Below are positions 29,397-37,940 of a stretch of 64,000 nt of DNA, one piece after another. Source of the stretch: Spirochaetota bacterium (lineage in GTDB: Bacteria > Spirochaetota > Spirochaetia > Treponematales > Rectinemataceae); the NCBI GenBank assembly GCA_029265255.1, contig JAJUJQ010000004.1:62001-126000 (forward strand), written 5' to 3'. Positions within the stretch are counted from its first letter, which is position 1, and each line of letters begins with the position of its first letter. The notes beneath the pieces are model-generated. The model worked only from the letters and a program-made list of their open reading frames with translations. It ran no database searches and was not told the DNA's origin. A program made the translations under genes and the position numbers.

Positions 29397-31580
29397 TCAC
29401 AATGATATACAGAACAATAACGACCGCGGGGCCATGACGTGATACTGCTGATCCTGGAGCAGGGGCCATGGCTCCTCCTCGATATCATGCGGTGGTTGCA
29501 GGGAGGTGTCCGCGACGCGGTGCCATCGATCCGATTCCCGGGCATGGGGCAGCCTCAGTTCAATGGCCTCAGGCGACGCGTTGAAGGCGAGAAGATACGC
29601 TTGCGCCGGCGATTCTTCGGACCGGCCGTCGATGCGGACAACGAGAACCTTTCCTATGTGAGTCCAGTCAGGGGGACGGCTATATTCATCGAACCAGAGA
29701 ATATCCGGAGTCTCCGCGAGTGTTGCGCTGCCGTCAGGGTACGCGAGCCCGGCGAAGAACTCTTCGCGTCGGAATGCGGGGTGGCGCACGCGAAAATGGA
29801 TGAGTGTTCTTACAAAGCGATGAAGGTCTCGATGTGTCTTGAGCAGCTGCCAGTCATACCAGCTCAGTTCGTTATCGTGGCAGTAGGCGTTGTTGTTTCC
29901 AAACTGGGTGCGGCGGAACTCATCGCCGCCAAGAATCATCGGAGTACCGATTGATAGCAGGAGCGTTGCGAGGAAGTTGCGTACCTGGCGGCTGCGGATT
30001 TCTTCAATGAAGGGGATGTCGGACGGTCCCTCAATGCCATAATTGCTCGACCAGTTTTCGTTCATGCCGTCCTGGTTGTCCTCCCCATTGGCGATATTGT
30101 GTTTCTGGTGATAGGAAACCAGGTCGTTCAGCGTAAATCCATCGTGCGCGGTGATGAAGTTAATCGAATGAAACGGGCGTTTGCCGTTGCGCAGATAGAG
30201 GTCGCTCGATCCGGAAATGCGCGTGGCAAGGTGAGGGGTAAGACCATCGTCACCTCGCCAGTAGCGGCGCACCTCATCGCGGAAACGATCGTTCCATTCT
30301 GCCCAGCGCCCACCGGGGAAGGAGCCGACCTGGTACGCGCCGCCCGCATCCCATGCTTCGGCAATAATTTTGGTGTCCCTCAGAATGGGATCCTCGGCGA
30401 TCGATTCGATGACCGGGGGGTTGGGAAGCAGATTGCCGTTCTGATCGCGGCCGAGAATGGACCCGAGATCGAAGCGGAAACCGTCTACATGCATGGTGAC
30501 AACCCAGTATCGCAGGCATTCGCGGATGAAGGTGCGCACGACCGGATGGTTGCAGTTCATGGTGTTGCCGCAGCCCGAAAAATTGCGGTAAAAGCGGCGG
30601 TTGTCGGCCAGCATGTAGTAAATGGAGTTGTCCAGGCCACGGAAGCTCAAGGTGGGACCACGCTCATTGCCTTCAGCGGTATGGTTGAAGACGACGTCGA
30701 GAATGACCTCCAGCCCCGCTTTGTGCAGTTCGCGAACCATATACTTGAATTCATGAACAGGGTGGCTTGGCTCGTAACGATCGTGATCGGTGCCGTCCAC
30801 AAAGGCATAGCTGGTCTTGGGCGCAAAGAAGGCAAGCGGCGCATAGCCCCAGTAATTCGAGAGCACTTCTCCGGTAAGGGGGTTTCGCCGGAAGCGCTCG
30901 GTGGAATCGAATTCCTGAACAGGCAGGAACTCTAGGCTGGTAATGCCCAGATCCTTGAAGTAGGGGATCATTTCGACAACGCCGCGGTAGGTTCCATGGT
31001 GTCTCACTTTGGCGGTCGGCGAGCGCGTGAGGCCGCGCACATGCGTTTCGTAGATAACGCAGTCCTTAAGCGGGTAATTGAGCGGCGTATCGCCTTCCCA
31101 TTCGAAGCTGTCGTCGACGACGACACATTTAGGCATGCAACCGTCATTCGGTTCTTCGGAAAACGAGAGATCCGCGTCGGGAGATGCGGGATCGTAGCCC
31201 AACGCGGAACAGAGCTGTAGGGAGCCATCGGTGAGGGCCTTCGCGTAGGGGTCGATGAGCACCTTGTGATGGTTGAAGCGGTGGCCTTCGTGTGGCGCGA
31301 AGGGTCCTTCCGCCCGCCACAGATAAAGGCTGTTCGCTTTAAGACCGGGAATGTAGCAATGCCAAATGTCGCCGGTTCGATAGCGATCGGGATCGAGCCT
31401 AAACCGGGCAGCCGGCTCCTTGTCGTGGGGAGTTTCATAAAGACACAGAATCATGCAGGTCGCATGGCGGGAAAAAATCGAAAAATTGACGCCATGCGAA
31501 TCTGGAACAGCACCCGGCAGGAGCGGATTGCCGGGTGTCAGGTACAGGGTTTCGGGAAGGGCGCTCCAGCGTCCGCTCAT
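29397..31580 (-). CDS. glgX: Glycogen debranching enzyme GlgX (isoamylase type)
   Basis: A 727-residue glycoside hydrolase family 13 enzyme cutting alpha-1,6 branches of glycogen. An N-terminal CBM48 domain (PGAVPDSHGVNFSIFSRHA) precedes the catalytic barrel, with VILDVVFNHTAEG, the nucleophile Asp in DGFRFDLGS, the acid Glu in IIAEAWDAGG and FITAHDGFTLNDLVSY. Its ATG overlaps the fabF stop (ATGA), so it is translationally coupled to the fatty acid genes. No other glycogen gene is in the window. Confidence 0.93.
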   Translation of the reverse strand: MSGRWSALPETLYLTPGNPLLPGAVPDSHGVNFSIFSRHATCMILCLYETPHDKEPAARFRLDPDRYRTGDIWHCYIPGLKANSLYLWRAEGPFAPHEGHRFNHHKVLIDPYAKALTDGSLQLCSALGYDPASPDADLSFSEEPNDGCMPKCVVVDDSFEWEGDTPLNYPLKDCVIYETHVRGLTRSPTAKVRHHGTYRGVVEMIPYFKDLGITSLEFLPVQEFDSTERFRRNPLTGEVLSNYWGYAPLAFFAPKTSYAFVDGTDHDRYEPSHPVHEFKYMVRELHKAGLEVILDVVFNHTAEGNERGPTLSFRGLDNSIYYMLADNRRFYRNFSGCGNTMNCNHPVVRTFIRECLRYWVVTMHVDGFRFDLGSILGRDQNGNLLPNPPVIESIAEDPILRDTKIIAEAWDAGGAYQVGSFPGGRWAEWNDRFRDEVRRYWRGDDGLTPHLATRISGSSDLYLRNGKRPFHSINFITAHDGFTLNDLVSYHQKHNIANGEDNQDGMNENWSSNYGIEGPSDIPFIEEIRSRQVRNFLATLLLSIGTPMILGGDEFRRTQFGNNNAYCHDNELSWYDWQLLKTHRDLHRFVRTLIHFRVRHPAFRREEFFAGLAYPDGSATLAETPDILWFDEYSRPPDWTHIGKVLVVRIDGRSEESPAQAYLLAFNASPEAIELRLPHARESDRWHRVADTSLQPPHDIEEEPWPLLQDQQYHVMAPRSLLFCISL

Positions 31581-32812
31581 GGTTTTTTCACGACAAGTAC
31601 CGCGTTCTGGCCTCCAAAGCCCATGGATTCCTTGACGAACGCGCGAATCGGCATGTGGATACCCTTGTTCGGTACGTAGTCAAGGTCGCATTCGGGGTCG
31701 GGATTGTCCAGGTTGATCGTAGGATGAATGTAGTCCTCACTCATCCCCAGAATAGCGGCAATGGTCTCGATCGCCCCGGCGGCGCCGATACAGTGGCCCA
31801 CCATGGATTTGAGGCTGGATACCTTGAGCTTGTAGGCGTGGGCGCCAAAGGCATTCTTCAAAGCTCTTGTTTCAATGGGGTCATTGAGCGGGGTCGAGGT
31901 GCCGTGAGCGCTCACATAGTCGATGTCTTCCGGCGCGAGGCCGGCGTCGTCAAGAGCCATGCGGATGGCTTGGGCGACCCACATGCCCTCGGGGTCGGGG
32001 GCGGTGAGGTGATGCGCGTCGCAGGTGGCGCCGAATCCGGCAATCTCGGCAAAAATGCGGGCGCCTCTTGCTCGAGCATGTTCATATTCCTCAAGGATGA
32101 GGATGCCGGCTCCTTCGGACATGACGAAGCCGTCGCGATCCTTGTCAAAGGGGCGGGAGGCCTTTTCGGGCGCGTCGTTTCTGGTGGAAAGCGCCTGGAT
32201 GTTGATAAAGCTCGCCATGCACATGCGCACGATGCTGGCTTCGGAACCGCCGGTAACCATGAGGTCAGCATGCCCATCGCGGATTAGGCGCATGGCTTGG
32301 CCGATGGCGTCGGTTGCCGCGGCGCAGGCGGTGACAACCGTCATGTTCGGGCCATGGACGCCAAGGGCGAGCGCGATCTGCGCAGCGCCAAAGTTCGCCA
32401 GTCCTTTGGCAACGGTCATCGGCGGCACTCGGCTCGGTCCGCGTTCGGTAAGCCGGATACCCGCTTCCTCGATGGTCGCGGACCCACCCTGACCCGTGCC
32501 AAGGCAGACGCCGGACCTGAGTGGATCGAGGTCTTCCTTGCTCAAGCCGGCCGATTCGAGCGCCTCAAGGCTCGCGTAGACCGAAAACTGTGCAAATCGA
32601 TCCATTTTTTTTGCTTCTTTGGGATCGATTCTGAGCCCCGGATTAAAGTCTTTGACTTCTCCCGCGATTTTAACCGCCAGATCGCTCGTGTCGATCAAGG
32701 TGATCGGCGCGATACCGGAGCGTCCTTCCTTAACATGTGCCCAAAAGGTCGGCACATCGTTACCCAAGGGGCTCACAAGACCGAGACCAGTAACGACAAC
32801 TCGTCTTTTCAT
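31577..32812 (-). CDS. fabF: Beta-ketoacyl-ACP synthase II
   Basis: A 411-residue condensing enzyme that elongates fatty acyl-ACP with malonyl-ACP. It starts KRRVVVTGLGLVSPLGNDV. The catalytic Cys is in VVTACAAATDAIGQA and the two His are in SAHGTSTPLND and VGHCIGAAGA. It starts two bases after the fabG stop and ends overlapping glgX. With fabD and fabG it forms a short fab operon; no acpP is found between them, which is unusual. Confidence 0.96.
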   Translation of the reverse strand: MKRRVVVTGLGLVSPLGNDVPTFWAHVKEGRSGIAPITLIDTSDLAVKIAGEVKDFNPGLRIDPKEAKKMDRFAQFSVYASLEALESAGLSKEDLDPLRSGVCLGTGQGGSATIEEAGIRLTERGPSRVPPMTVAKGLANFGAAQIALALGVHGPNMTVVTACAAATDAIGQAMRLIRDGHADLMVTGGSEASIVRMCMASFINIQALSTRNDAPEKASRPFDKDRDGFVMSEGAGILILEEYEHARARGARIFAEIAGFGATCDAHHLTAPDPEGMWVAQAIRMALDDAGLAPEDIDYVSAHGTSTPLNDPIETRALKNAFGAHAYKLKVSSLKSMVGHCIGAAGAIETIAAILGMSEDYIHPTINLDNPDPECDLDYVPNKGIHMPIRAFVKESMGFGGQNAVLVVKKP

Positions 32813-32814
32813 GG

Positions 32815-33522
32815 TTACATCCCCATTCCACCATCAACATTGAGCACGACACCAGTAATATAGGATGCCGCAGGGCTGCACAGGAAGAGGGCAGCTTCGG
32901 CAACTTCTGCCGGAGTGCCGGTACGTGCGAGCGGTATCGATGACTTGATCGCTTCTTTTGCACCCTCAGGCAGCGCCTCGGTCATGGCTGTTTCGATATA
33001 TCCTGGGGCGATCGCGTTGACGCGGATACCTCTGGATGCGAGTTCCTTGGCGACACTCTTGGTAAACCCGATAAGCCCAGCTTTGGACGCCGCGTAATTC
33101 GCCTGGCCGCCATTACCGTGCAGGCCCACAACGCTGGAAACATTCAGGATACAACCGCTTTTTTGGCGAATCATGGGGCGCGACACAGCCCGGGTGAGGA
33201 GGAATGCGCTGCGCAAATTCGCGTTGATGACCGCGTCCCAATCGTCACTTTTCATGCGCATCAAAAGCCCGTCTCTCGTGATGCCCGCGTTATTGACTAG
33301 AACATCGACACGCCCTTCCTTCTGGAGAATGGTGGCTATTGCCGCCTCTACCGAGGATTCGTCGGAGACATCGCAGGCGATCCATGGCAGGTCCTGCGGG
33401 GGCTGCGTGCGAGAAAGACAGTAGACGGTCGCTCCTTCGGCGCGGAAACGCTGAGCGATGGCTAACCCGATGCCTCTCGAAGCGCCGGTGATGACGCAGA
33501 TGGTATTTGAAAGAATTCCCAT
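32815..33522 (-). CDS. fabG: 3-oxoacyl-ACP reductase
   Basis: A 235-residue short-chain dehydrogenase that reduces beta-ketoacyl-ACP with NADPH. The nucleotide-binding motif TGASRGIGLAIA and the catalytic Ser, Tyr and Lys (NVSSVVGL, YAASKAG) are present, and the C-terminal ITGVVLNVDGGMGM is typical. AGGAGG lies just before the ATG. It is the middle gene of fabD-fabG-fabF. Confidence 0.95.
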   Translation of the reverse strand: MGILSNTICVITGASRGIGLAIAQRFRAEGATVYCLSRTQPPQDLPWIACDVSDESSVEAAIATILQKEGRVDVLVNNAGITRDGLLMRMKSDDWDAVINANLRSAFLLTRAVSRPMIRQKSGCILNVSSVVGLHGNGGQANYAASKAGLIGFTKSVAKELASRGIRVNAIAPGYIETAMTEALPEGAKEAIKSSIPLARTGTPAEVAEAALFLCSPAASYITGVVLNVDGGMGM

Positions 33523-33544
33523 GGGGCCTCCTATGCAATCCTAT

Positions 33545-34465
33545 TTAGAGCGAAAACGAGGACAGTGCGTCGAGTGTGCCGGCAGGAATGCAGGGAATCT
33601 GGCTGTTGGAAGCTTTCCATAAGCCGGTCAGGACATTGCCGGGGCCGGTTTCGATACACCGCTCGATACCGTCGGCCGCGATTTGCGCTTCTTCTTCAAT
33701 CCAGCGAACGGGAGAAATGATCTGGAGCGAAGCGAGCCGCTTGGCTTCCGCGCCGCTTTGAATTTTTCTGCCGGTCACGTTCGAATAGACATTGATACGC
33801 GGATCGTTGAAAGCGACTCCTTCGAGAAGGTCCTTGAATGCCTCGTATGCGGGCTGCATGATAGGCGAGTGGAAGGCCCCAGATACTTTCAGTCTTATGA
33901 CGCGCTTGGCTCCGGCGGCCTTAAGCACTTCCTCCGCGGCGGCGATATCAGCCTCGGTACCCGAAATGACGCACTGCACCGGGCTGTTGTAATTGGCGAT
34001 CCAGCATTGCTTCAGACCTGCCTCGGCGATTGCCGCTTCGATCTTTTCGGGAGAGAGATATAGCACCGCACTCATGGTCGATCCGCCAGAGGCGCGTCCT
34101 GCCTCATCCATGAGCCTTCCTCGTTCGGATACGAGTCTGAACATATCGAAATGGGTGATAACGCCCGCTTCGGCAAGCGCAGGCCATTCGCCTACCGAGA
34201 AACCAGCGGCGGCATGCGGCATGATGCCGTGTTCCCGCGCGCACAGCGCCGCAGCCGCTTCGGCGAGCGCCATGGCAATCTGTGTGTTCCGGGTCTGTTT
34301 GAGTGTTTCCTCATCGCTTTCGAAAAGGAGCGCCTTCATATCCATGGAAGCGGCATCCGATGCCATTTCGAACAGCTCACGTGTCGCGTTGCTAGTCTCG
34401 TAGAAGTCCTTTGCCATGCCGGGGTACTGCGCCCCTTGGCCGGGGAAAAGAAAGCAAGTCTTCAT
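33545..34465 (-). CDS. fabD: Malonyl-CoA:ACP transacylase
   Basis: A 306-residue acyl transferase that loads malonyl groups on acyl carrier protein. FLFPGQGAQYPGMA is the usual start; the nucleophile Ser is in GFSVGEWPAL (GHSLGE in most homologues), and the catalytic His is in SGAFHSPIM. I use ATG 34465, which has GGGAGGGATC directly before it. It is the first gene of the fab operon. Confidence 0.94.
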   Translation of the reverse strand: MKTCFLFPGQGAQYPGMAKDFYETSNATRELFEMASDAASMDMKALLFESDEETLKQTRNTQIAMALAEAAAALCAREHGIMPHAAAGFSVGEWPALAEAGVITHFDMFRLVSERGRLMDEAGRASGGSTMSAVLYLSPEKIEAAIAEAGLKQCWIANYNSPVQCVISGTEADIAAAEEVLKAAGAKRVIRLKVSGAFHSPIMQPAYEAFKDLLEGVAFNDPRINVYSNVTGRKIQSGAEAKRLASLQIISPVRWIEEEAQIAADGIERCIETGPGNVLTGLWKASNSQIPCIPAGTLDALSSFSL

Positions 34466-34551
34466 GATCCCTCCCTCGAACAAATGGAGTTTACATTCTT
34501 GCAGAAAATGTCAAAGTTGTCAAAGCGCTGCGAGCACAGCGCCAAATGCCT

Positions 34552-35445
34552 TTAATTAAGGCTCTTCCAATATACGCTGCCTGTCTGCGCAAATCCATGC
34601 GCTGGAGCTTCTTCGATAAAACAGCGCGCAAGAAACGGCCCGTCCGCGAGCAGCAGCGAAGCGCCGGCACGGCGCGCCTCCTCCTCGATTTGTTCGAGCA
34701 CTGCCCACTCGAGCCGCAGAGCGGCACTGTCCTGTCGCGAACCCAGCACATGAAGCGAGCAGCGCACAATCCCCGAGACAGGTTCCATTGCGTACAACCC
34801 AATTGCAAGCGGGTCGGTGGCATCGAATGCGGCGTGGCATAGGTATATCCGCTCTGGCACTTTGGCAAGGAGTCTGCGTACCATCTCGCAGCCAGTCGAA
34901 CGCAGCACCAGGGGCATGTCATGATCATCCGAGACAAAATATCGGTCTATTGTGGAAAGTATGTCAAAGGGAACATCGAGAGCTGCTACCGTTCGGATTT
35001 CTATGTCCGACCGCACCAGTTCGGCAAGCTCCTCGGGCTCGTCACCAAGGCGGGCAAGCCGGGCGCCTTCGCCAAGGTGAGCCATCCATTCTTCGACCAG
35101 CGGGCGCATTGCGGTAAGCTTGAACTGCTGAAAGCGATGGAAGAGCGTCTCGTCCTTGCTCAGAGCCTGTCGGAACGCTTTGAACACGCCCTTGCCTCTG
35201 CGGATGATCGCGGCAAGCTCGGCTCTGAACGCGGGCGGACTGACAGTAGCGGTGAATGTCTCGAGAAGGCGGAATCCCTGACGGGAAGTCCACATGGGTG
35301 GTTCCACATAGCGGTCGCCGCCGAGTTCCTCGACTTCTTCCCGCGCCACAAGGTCGCCCCGTTCAAGGTCGATCAACCAGGAGTGAGACTGATCCTCCAT
35401 TGCGAAGACGATACGTTCGAGGATCGCGTCGGTCAGCAGGAACAT
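34552..35445 (-). CDS. UPF0158 family protein with acetyltransferase-like C-terminus
   Basis: A 297-residue protein. Residues about 1-130 resemble UPF0158 (SWLIDLERGDLVAREE, then PPMWTSRQGFRLLETFTATV and KGVFKAFRQALSKDE), a family of unknown function. The remaining part, with YLCHAAFDATDPLAIGLYAM and a terminal GFAQTGSVYWKSL, resembles a GNAT acetyltransferase fold, though the acetyl-CoA loop is not clear. A TACAAT box lies six bases before the ATG and no Shine-Dalgarno is visible, so the mRNA may be leaderless. It is divergent from the PHP gene and upstream of fabD on the same strand. Confidence 0.65.
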   Translation of the reverse strand: MFLLTDAILERIVFAMEDQSHSWLIDLERGDLVAREEVEELGGDRYVEPPMWTSRQGFRLLETFTATVSPPAFRAELAAIIRRGKGVFKAFRQALSKDETLFHRFQQFKLTAMRPLVEEWMAHLGEGARLARLGDEPEELAELVRSDIEIRTVAALDVPFDILSTIDRYFVSDDHDMPLVLRSTGCEMVRRLLAKVPERIYLCHAAFDATDPLAIGLYAMEPVSGIVRCSLHVLGSRQDSAALRLEWAVLEQIEEEARRAGASLLLADGPFLARCFIEEAPAHGFAQTGSVYWKSLN

Positions 35446-35527
35446 AGCTCTATTGTACTTCAGATTTCCCGATACGCGTAAGACAGGATATGGAACGGTG
35501 ATGACAACAGGGATATACTATGCGCAC

Positions 35528-36472
35528 ATGCTCGCAAATCTTCACCTGCATTCGCGCTTTTCCGATGGGACATTATGGCCGGAAGAAATCGCGCTCGAGG
35601 CAGCGCGTACAGGCCTGGAATGGGTGGCGCTGACGGATCACGATACCATGTATGGGGTTGCGCGTTTCAGTAACGCGTGCGCTGAGCGCGGCATCACTTC
35701 GGTTCCAGCCTGTGAGCTCGATGTCTTTGAAGAAGAAATCGACTATAAAAGCGAACTTCTTGCGTATTTTCCTGGAAGTGACCCAGCCTCGTGCGCGCCC
35801 CGAACGAAACTTCTCATCGCCGACGCTCTCTTAAAAAGAAGAAAGCGGATTGAGTTTTTTCTTATGTCCGCCCGTCAGGCCTTTTCCGATAAAGCGCTGA
35901 CGCTGGAAGATCTTTTTCATGACAAGACAGGTTTACCGTATGATGATACTCTTGCTTCGCGGATTTCATGGAGCAAGGTAGACCTCTTTCTGTATCTGAA
36001 GGCGCAGCGCTGCATTCCCTCGAGCGTCAATTATAAAGTCTTCAAAAAGAATTATCTGAATGGGGGAATATTAAAGAAGTACCGCCTGGAAAAGCCGACT
36101 GTCCGCGCCGTGGTCGATGCCATTCATGCCGATGGCGGGCTGGTGGTCATACCTCATATCGGCCACCTCTGGGATGACAATCCATCTCACATGGCCAGGG
36201 AGCAGGATTCGTTGCGGATGCTGCTCAAATGGTTCCACGAGCGGGGTGTGGACGGAGTCGAGCTGTACTGGTACAACGACGAGGAACGTACCGCTACCGT
36301 CAACAGAATGGTGTGGGAAGCCGCCGCTCCCATGGGATTCTTCTTTACCTATGGATCGGACTGTCACGGTCCCGGCTCCGGCAAACACACCATCGCGCGG
36401 TTCAAAGGGGACTTCGAAGGATTTCCCCCACAAGCGCGCGTCGCGAAACCAGGACACAGGGAGCACTCATGA
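35528..36472 (+). CDS. PHP-domain metal-dependent phosphoesterase
   Basis: A protein of about 314 residues with the four metal motifs of the polymerase and histidinol phosphatase family: NLHLHSRFSDG, ALTDHDTMYGV, IPHIGHLW and YGSDCHGPGSGK. It is closest in style to the TrpH/YciV branch, which acts on 5'-phosphorylated nucleotides or short RNA; the substrate here is open. ATG 35528 lies eight bases after a TATACT box. Two upstream ATGs (35453 and 35501) are in frame but have weaker signals. Its stop overlaps the start of pth (ATGA). Confidence 0.8.
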   Translation: MLANLHLHSRFSDGTLWPEEIALEAARTGLEWVALTDHDTMYGVARFSNACAERGITSVPACELDVFEEEIDYKSELLAYFPGSDPASCAPRTKLLIADALLKRRKRIEFFLMSARQAFSDKALTLEDLFHDKTGLPYDDTLASRISWSKVDLFLYLKAQRCIPSSVNYKVFKKNYLNGGILKKYRLEKPTVRAVVDAIHADGGLVVIPHIGHLWDDNPSHMAREQDSLRMLLKWFHERGVDGVELYWYNDEERTATVNRMVWEAAAPMGFFFTYGSDCHGPGSGKHTIARFKGDFEGFPPQARVAKPGHREHS

Positions 36473-37065
36473 TCAGAATGTGCGTGTTTCTGGGAAACCA
36501 GGGACCTGAATACCGCCATCACCGCCATAACGTCGGCTGGCTTTTCGCCGACGCGCTGCGGGAATGCGATGGGCTGCGCTGGAATGCTAAATTCAAGGGA
36601 ATTATTGCGCAGAAGGATTTTGGCGCGGGAAATGTGATTCTGCTCAAACCTCACACTTTCATGAACCTCTCCGGGGAGAGCGTCGTGCAGGCGGCTACGT
36701 TCTACCGGTGCGCGTCCGAAGAAATTCTCGTGGTACACGATGAGCTTGAGCTACCCTTCGGCGTGTTCGGCTACAAATTCTCCGGTGGGCTTGGGGGTCA
36801 CAATGGCTTGAGGTCGCTCGAGCGACATCTGGGTACGCGCGATTTCTGGAGGCTCCGTTTCGGGATTGGCAGACCGGAGCATCCGGATGTTGCTGGGTAT
36901 GTGCTCTCACCCTTTCCGGCCGATGAGCTGGAGGCGCTTCGCGCCGTTGTGTTTCCAGAGGCAGAAAAGACATTCTATGCGCTGTTCAATGATGGCATAG
37001 AGGGATATGACAGCCGATTCAAGAAAGTGACGACTCCGGTTGCCCGTCCCATGTCTAGAAAATAA
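36469..37065 (+). CDS. pth: Peptidyl-tRNA hydrolase
   Basis: A 198-residue enzyme that releases peptides from stalled peptidyl-tRNA. FLGNQGPEYRHHRHNVGW carries the catalytic His and conserved Asn (the family usually has GNPG), KPHTFMNLSG binds the substrate and VVHDELELPFG contains the catalytic Asp. The ATG overlaps the PHP-gene stop. Its end overlaps the convergent era by 11 bases. Confidence 0.95.
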   Translation: MIRMCVFLGNQGPEYRHHRHNVGWLFADALRECDGLRWNAKFKGIIAQKDFGAGNVILLKPHTFMNLSGESVVQAATFYRCASEEILVVHDELELPFGVFGYKFSGGLGGHNGLRSLERHLGTRDFWRLRFGIGRPEHPDVAGYVLSPFPADELEALRAVVFPEAEKTFYALFNDGIEGYDSRFKKVTTPVARPMSRK

Positions 37066-37930
37066 GCCGTTCGAGCATCGAATCGTTTCTCCGCCAATCG
37101 GGATCGACCACCACCTGCAGCTGCAGCTTGACCGGATACTCAAAAAGCTCCGCAAGATCCGCCTCGGCTTCCTCGCGTATCCTGCGGATGACGCTTGCCT
37201 GCCTCCCAATAACGATAGCCTTTTGCGAATCACGCTCGACCAGGATGTCGAATCGGGCAAGAAGGGTGCCGTCCGGTTTCTTTGTCGAATCGCGGTATTC
37301 CACGGCAATCGCGTGCGGCAATTCAGCCCGCGTATGCAGCATGGCCTTTTCCCTAATAATCTCGCCGATGCGGAACACCGGTTCCTGATCGGTATACACA
37401 TCTTCGGGATACCAGAGCGGCCCCTCGGGACTCTTTTCGAACAGTGCGTGCACCAGCTCCTCGAGATTGGCTTTCTGGGTCGCGGAAATCTTTATCCGCT
37501 TGGCGCCCGGAAAGCGCGGAATCAGAAACTCTTCGACCAGCAGCGGGCGGGCTTCGGGATGGTCGATTTTGTTAATGGCGATGACCAGACGAGCCGCTTC
37601 CCGGTTGAGCATCGCGGCGATGGCTTCTTCTTCTGTACCAGGTTCACGGGTTGCGTCGATCACGTAGAGAATCAGGTCGACTTCGGCCAGCGATTGAAGG
37701 ACGATGTCGCGAAGCCGGAGATTGATTTTCTTGTCCGAAAGATGGTAGCCCGGCGTATCGACGAATACAAGTTGGCCTTCGGGCCGTGTCACGACGCCGC
37801 GAATCGCGTTGCGCGTGGTCTGGGGCACCGGAGAGACGATCGAGACCTTCGCGCCGCAGAGCGCATTAAGCAGGGTCGATTTGCCGGCGGAGGGCCGGCC
37901 GATGATAGAGACAAATGCGGATTTCGGCAC
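37055..37930 (-). CDS. era: GTPase Era
   Basis: A 291-residue GTPase that binds 16S rRNA and helps 30S assembly. G1 is GRPSAGKST, the switch region TTRN, G3 DTPG and G4 NKID; the C-terminal KH domain has IVIGRQASVIRRIREEAEADL. The start is GTG at 37930 with AAGGAGG six bases before it. It follows aroDE by 10 bases on the same strand. Confidence 0.95.
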   Translation of the reverse strand: MPKSAFVSIIGRPSAGKSTLLNALCGAKVSIVSPVPQTTRNAIRGVVTRPEGQLVFVDTPGYHLSDKKINLRLRDIVLQSLAEVDLILYVIDATREPGTEEEAIAAMLNREAARLVIAINKIDHPEARPLLVEEFLIPRFPGAKRIKISATQKANLEELVHALFEKSPEGPLWYPEDVYTDQEPVFRIGEIIREKAMLHTRAELPHAIAVEYRDSTKKPDGTLLARFDILVERDSQKAIVIGRQASVIRRIREEAEADLAELFEYPVKLQLQVVVDPDWRRNDSMLERLIF

Positions 37931-37940
37931 AGTATCCTCC

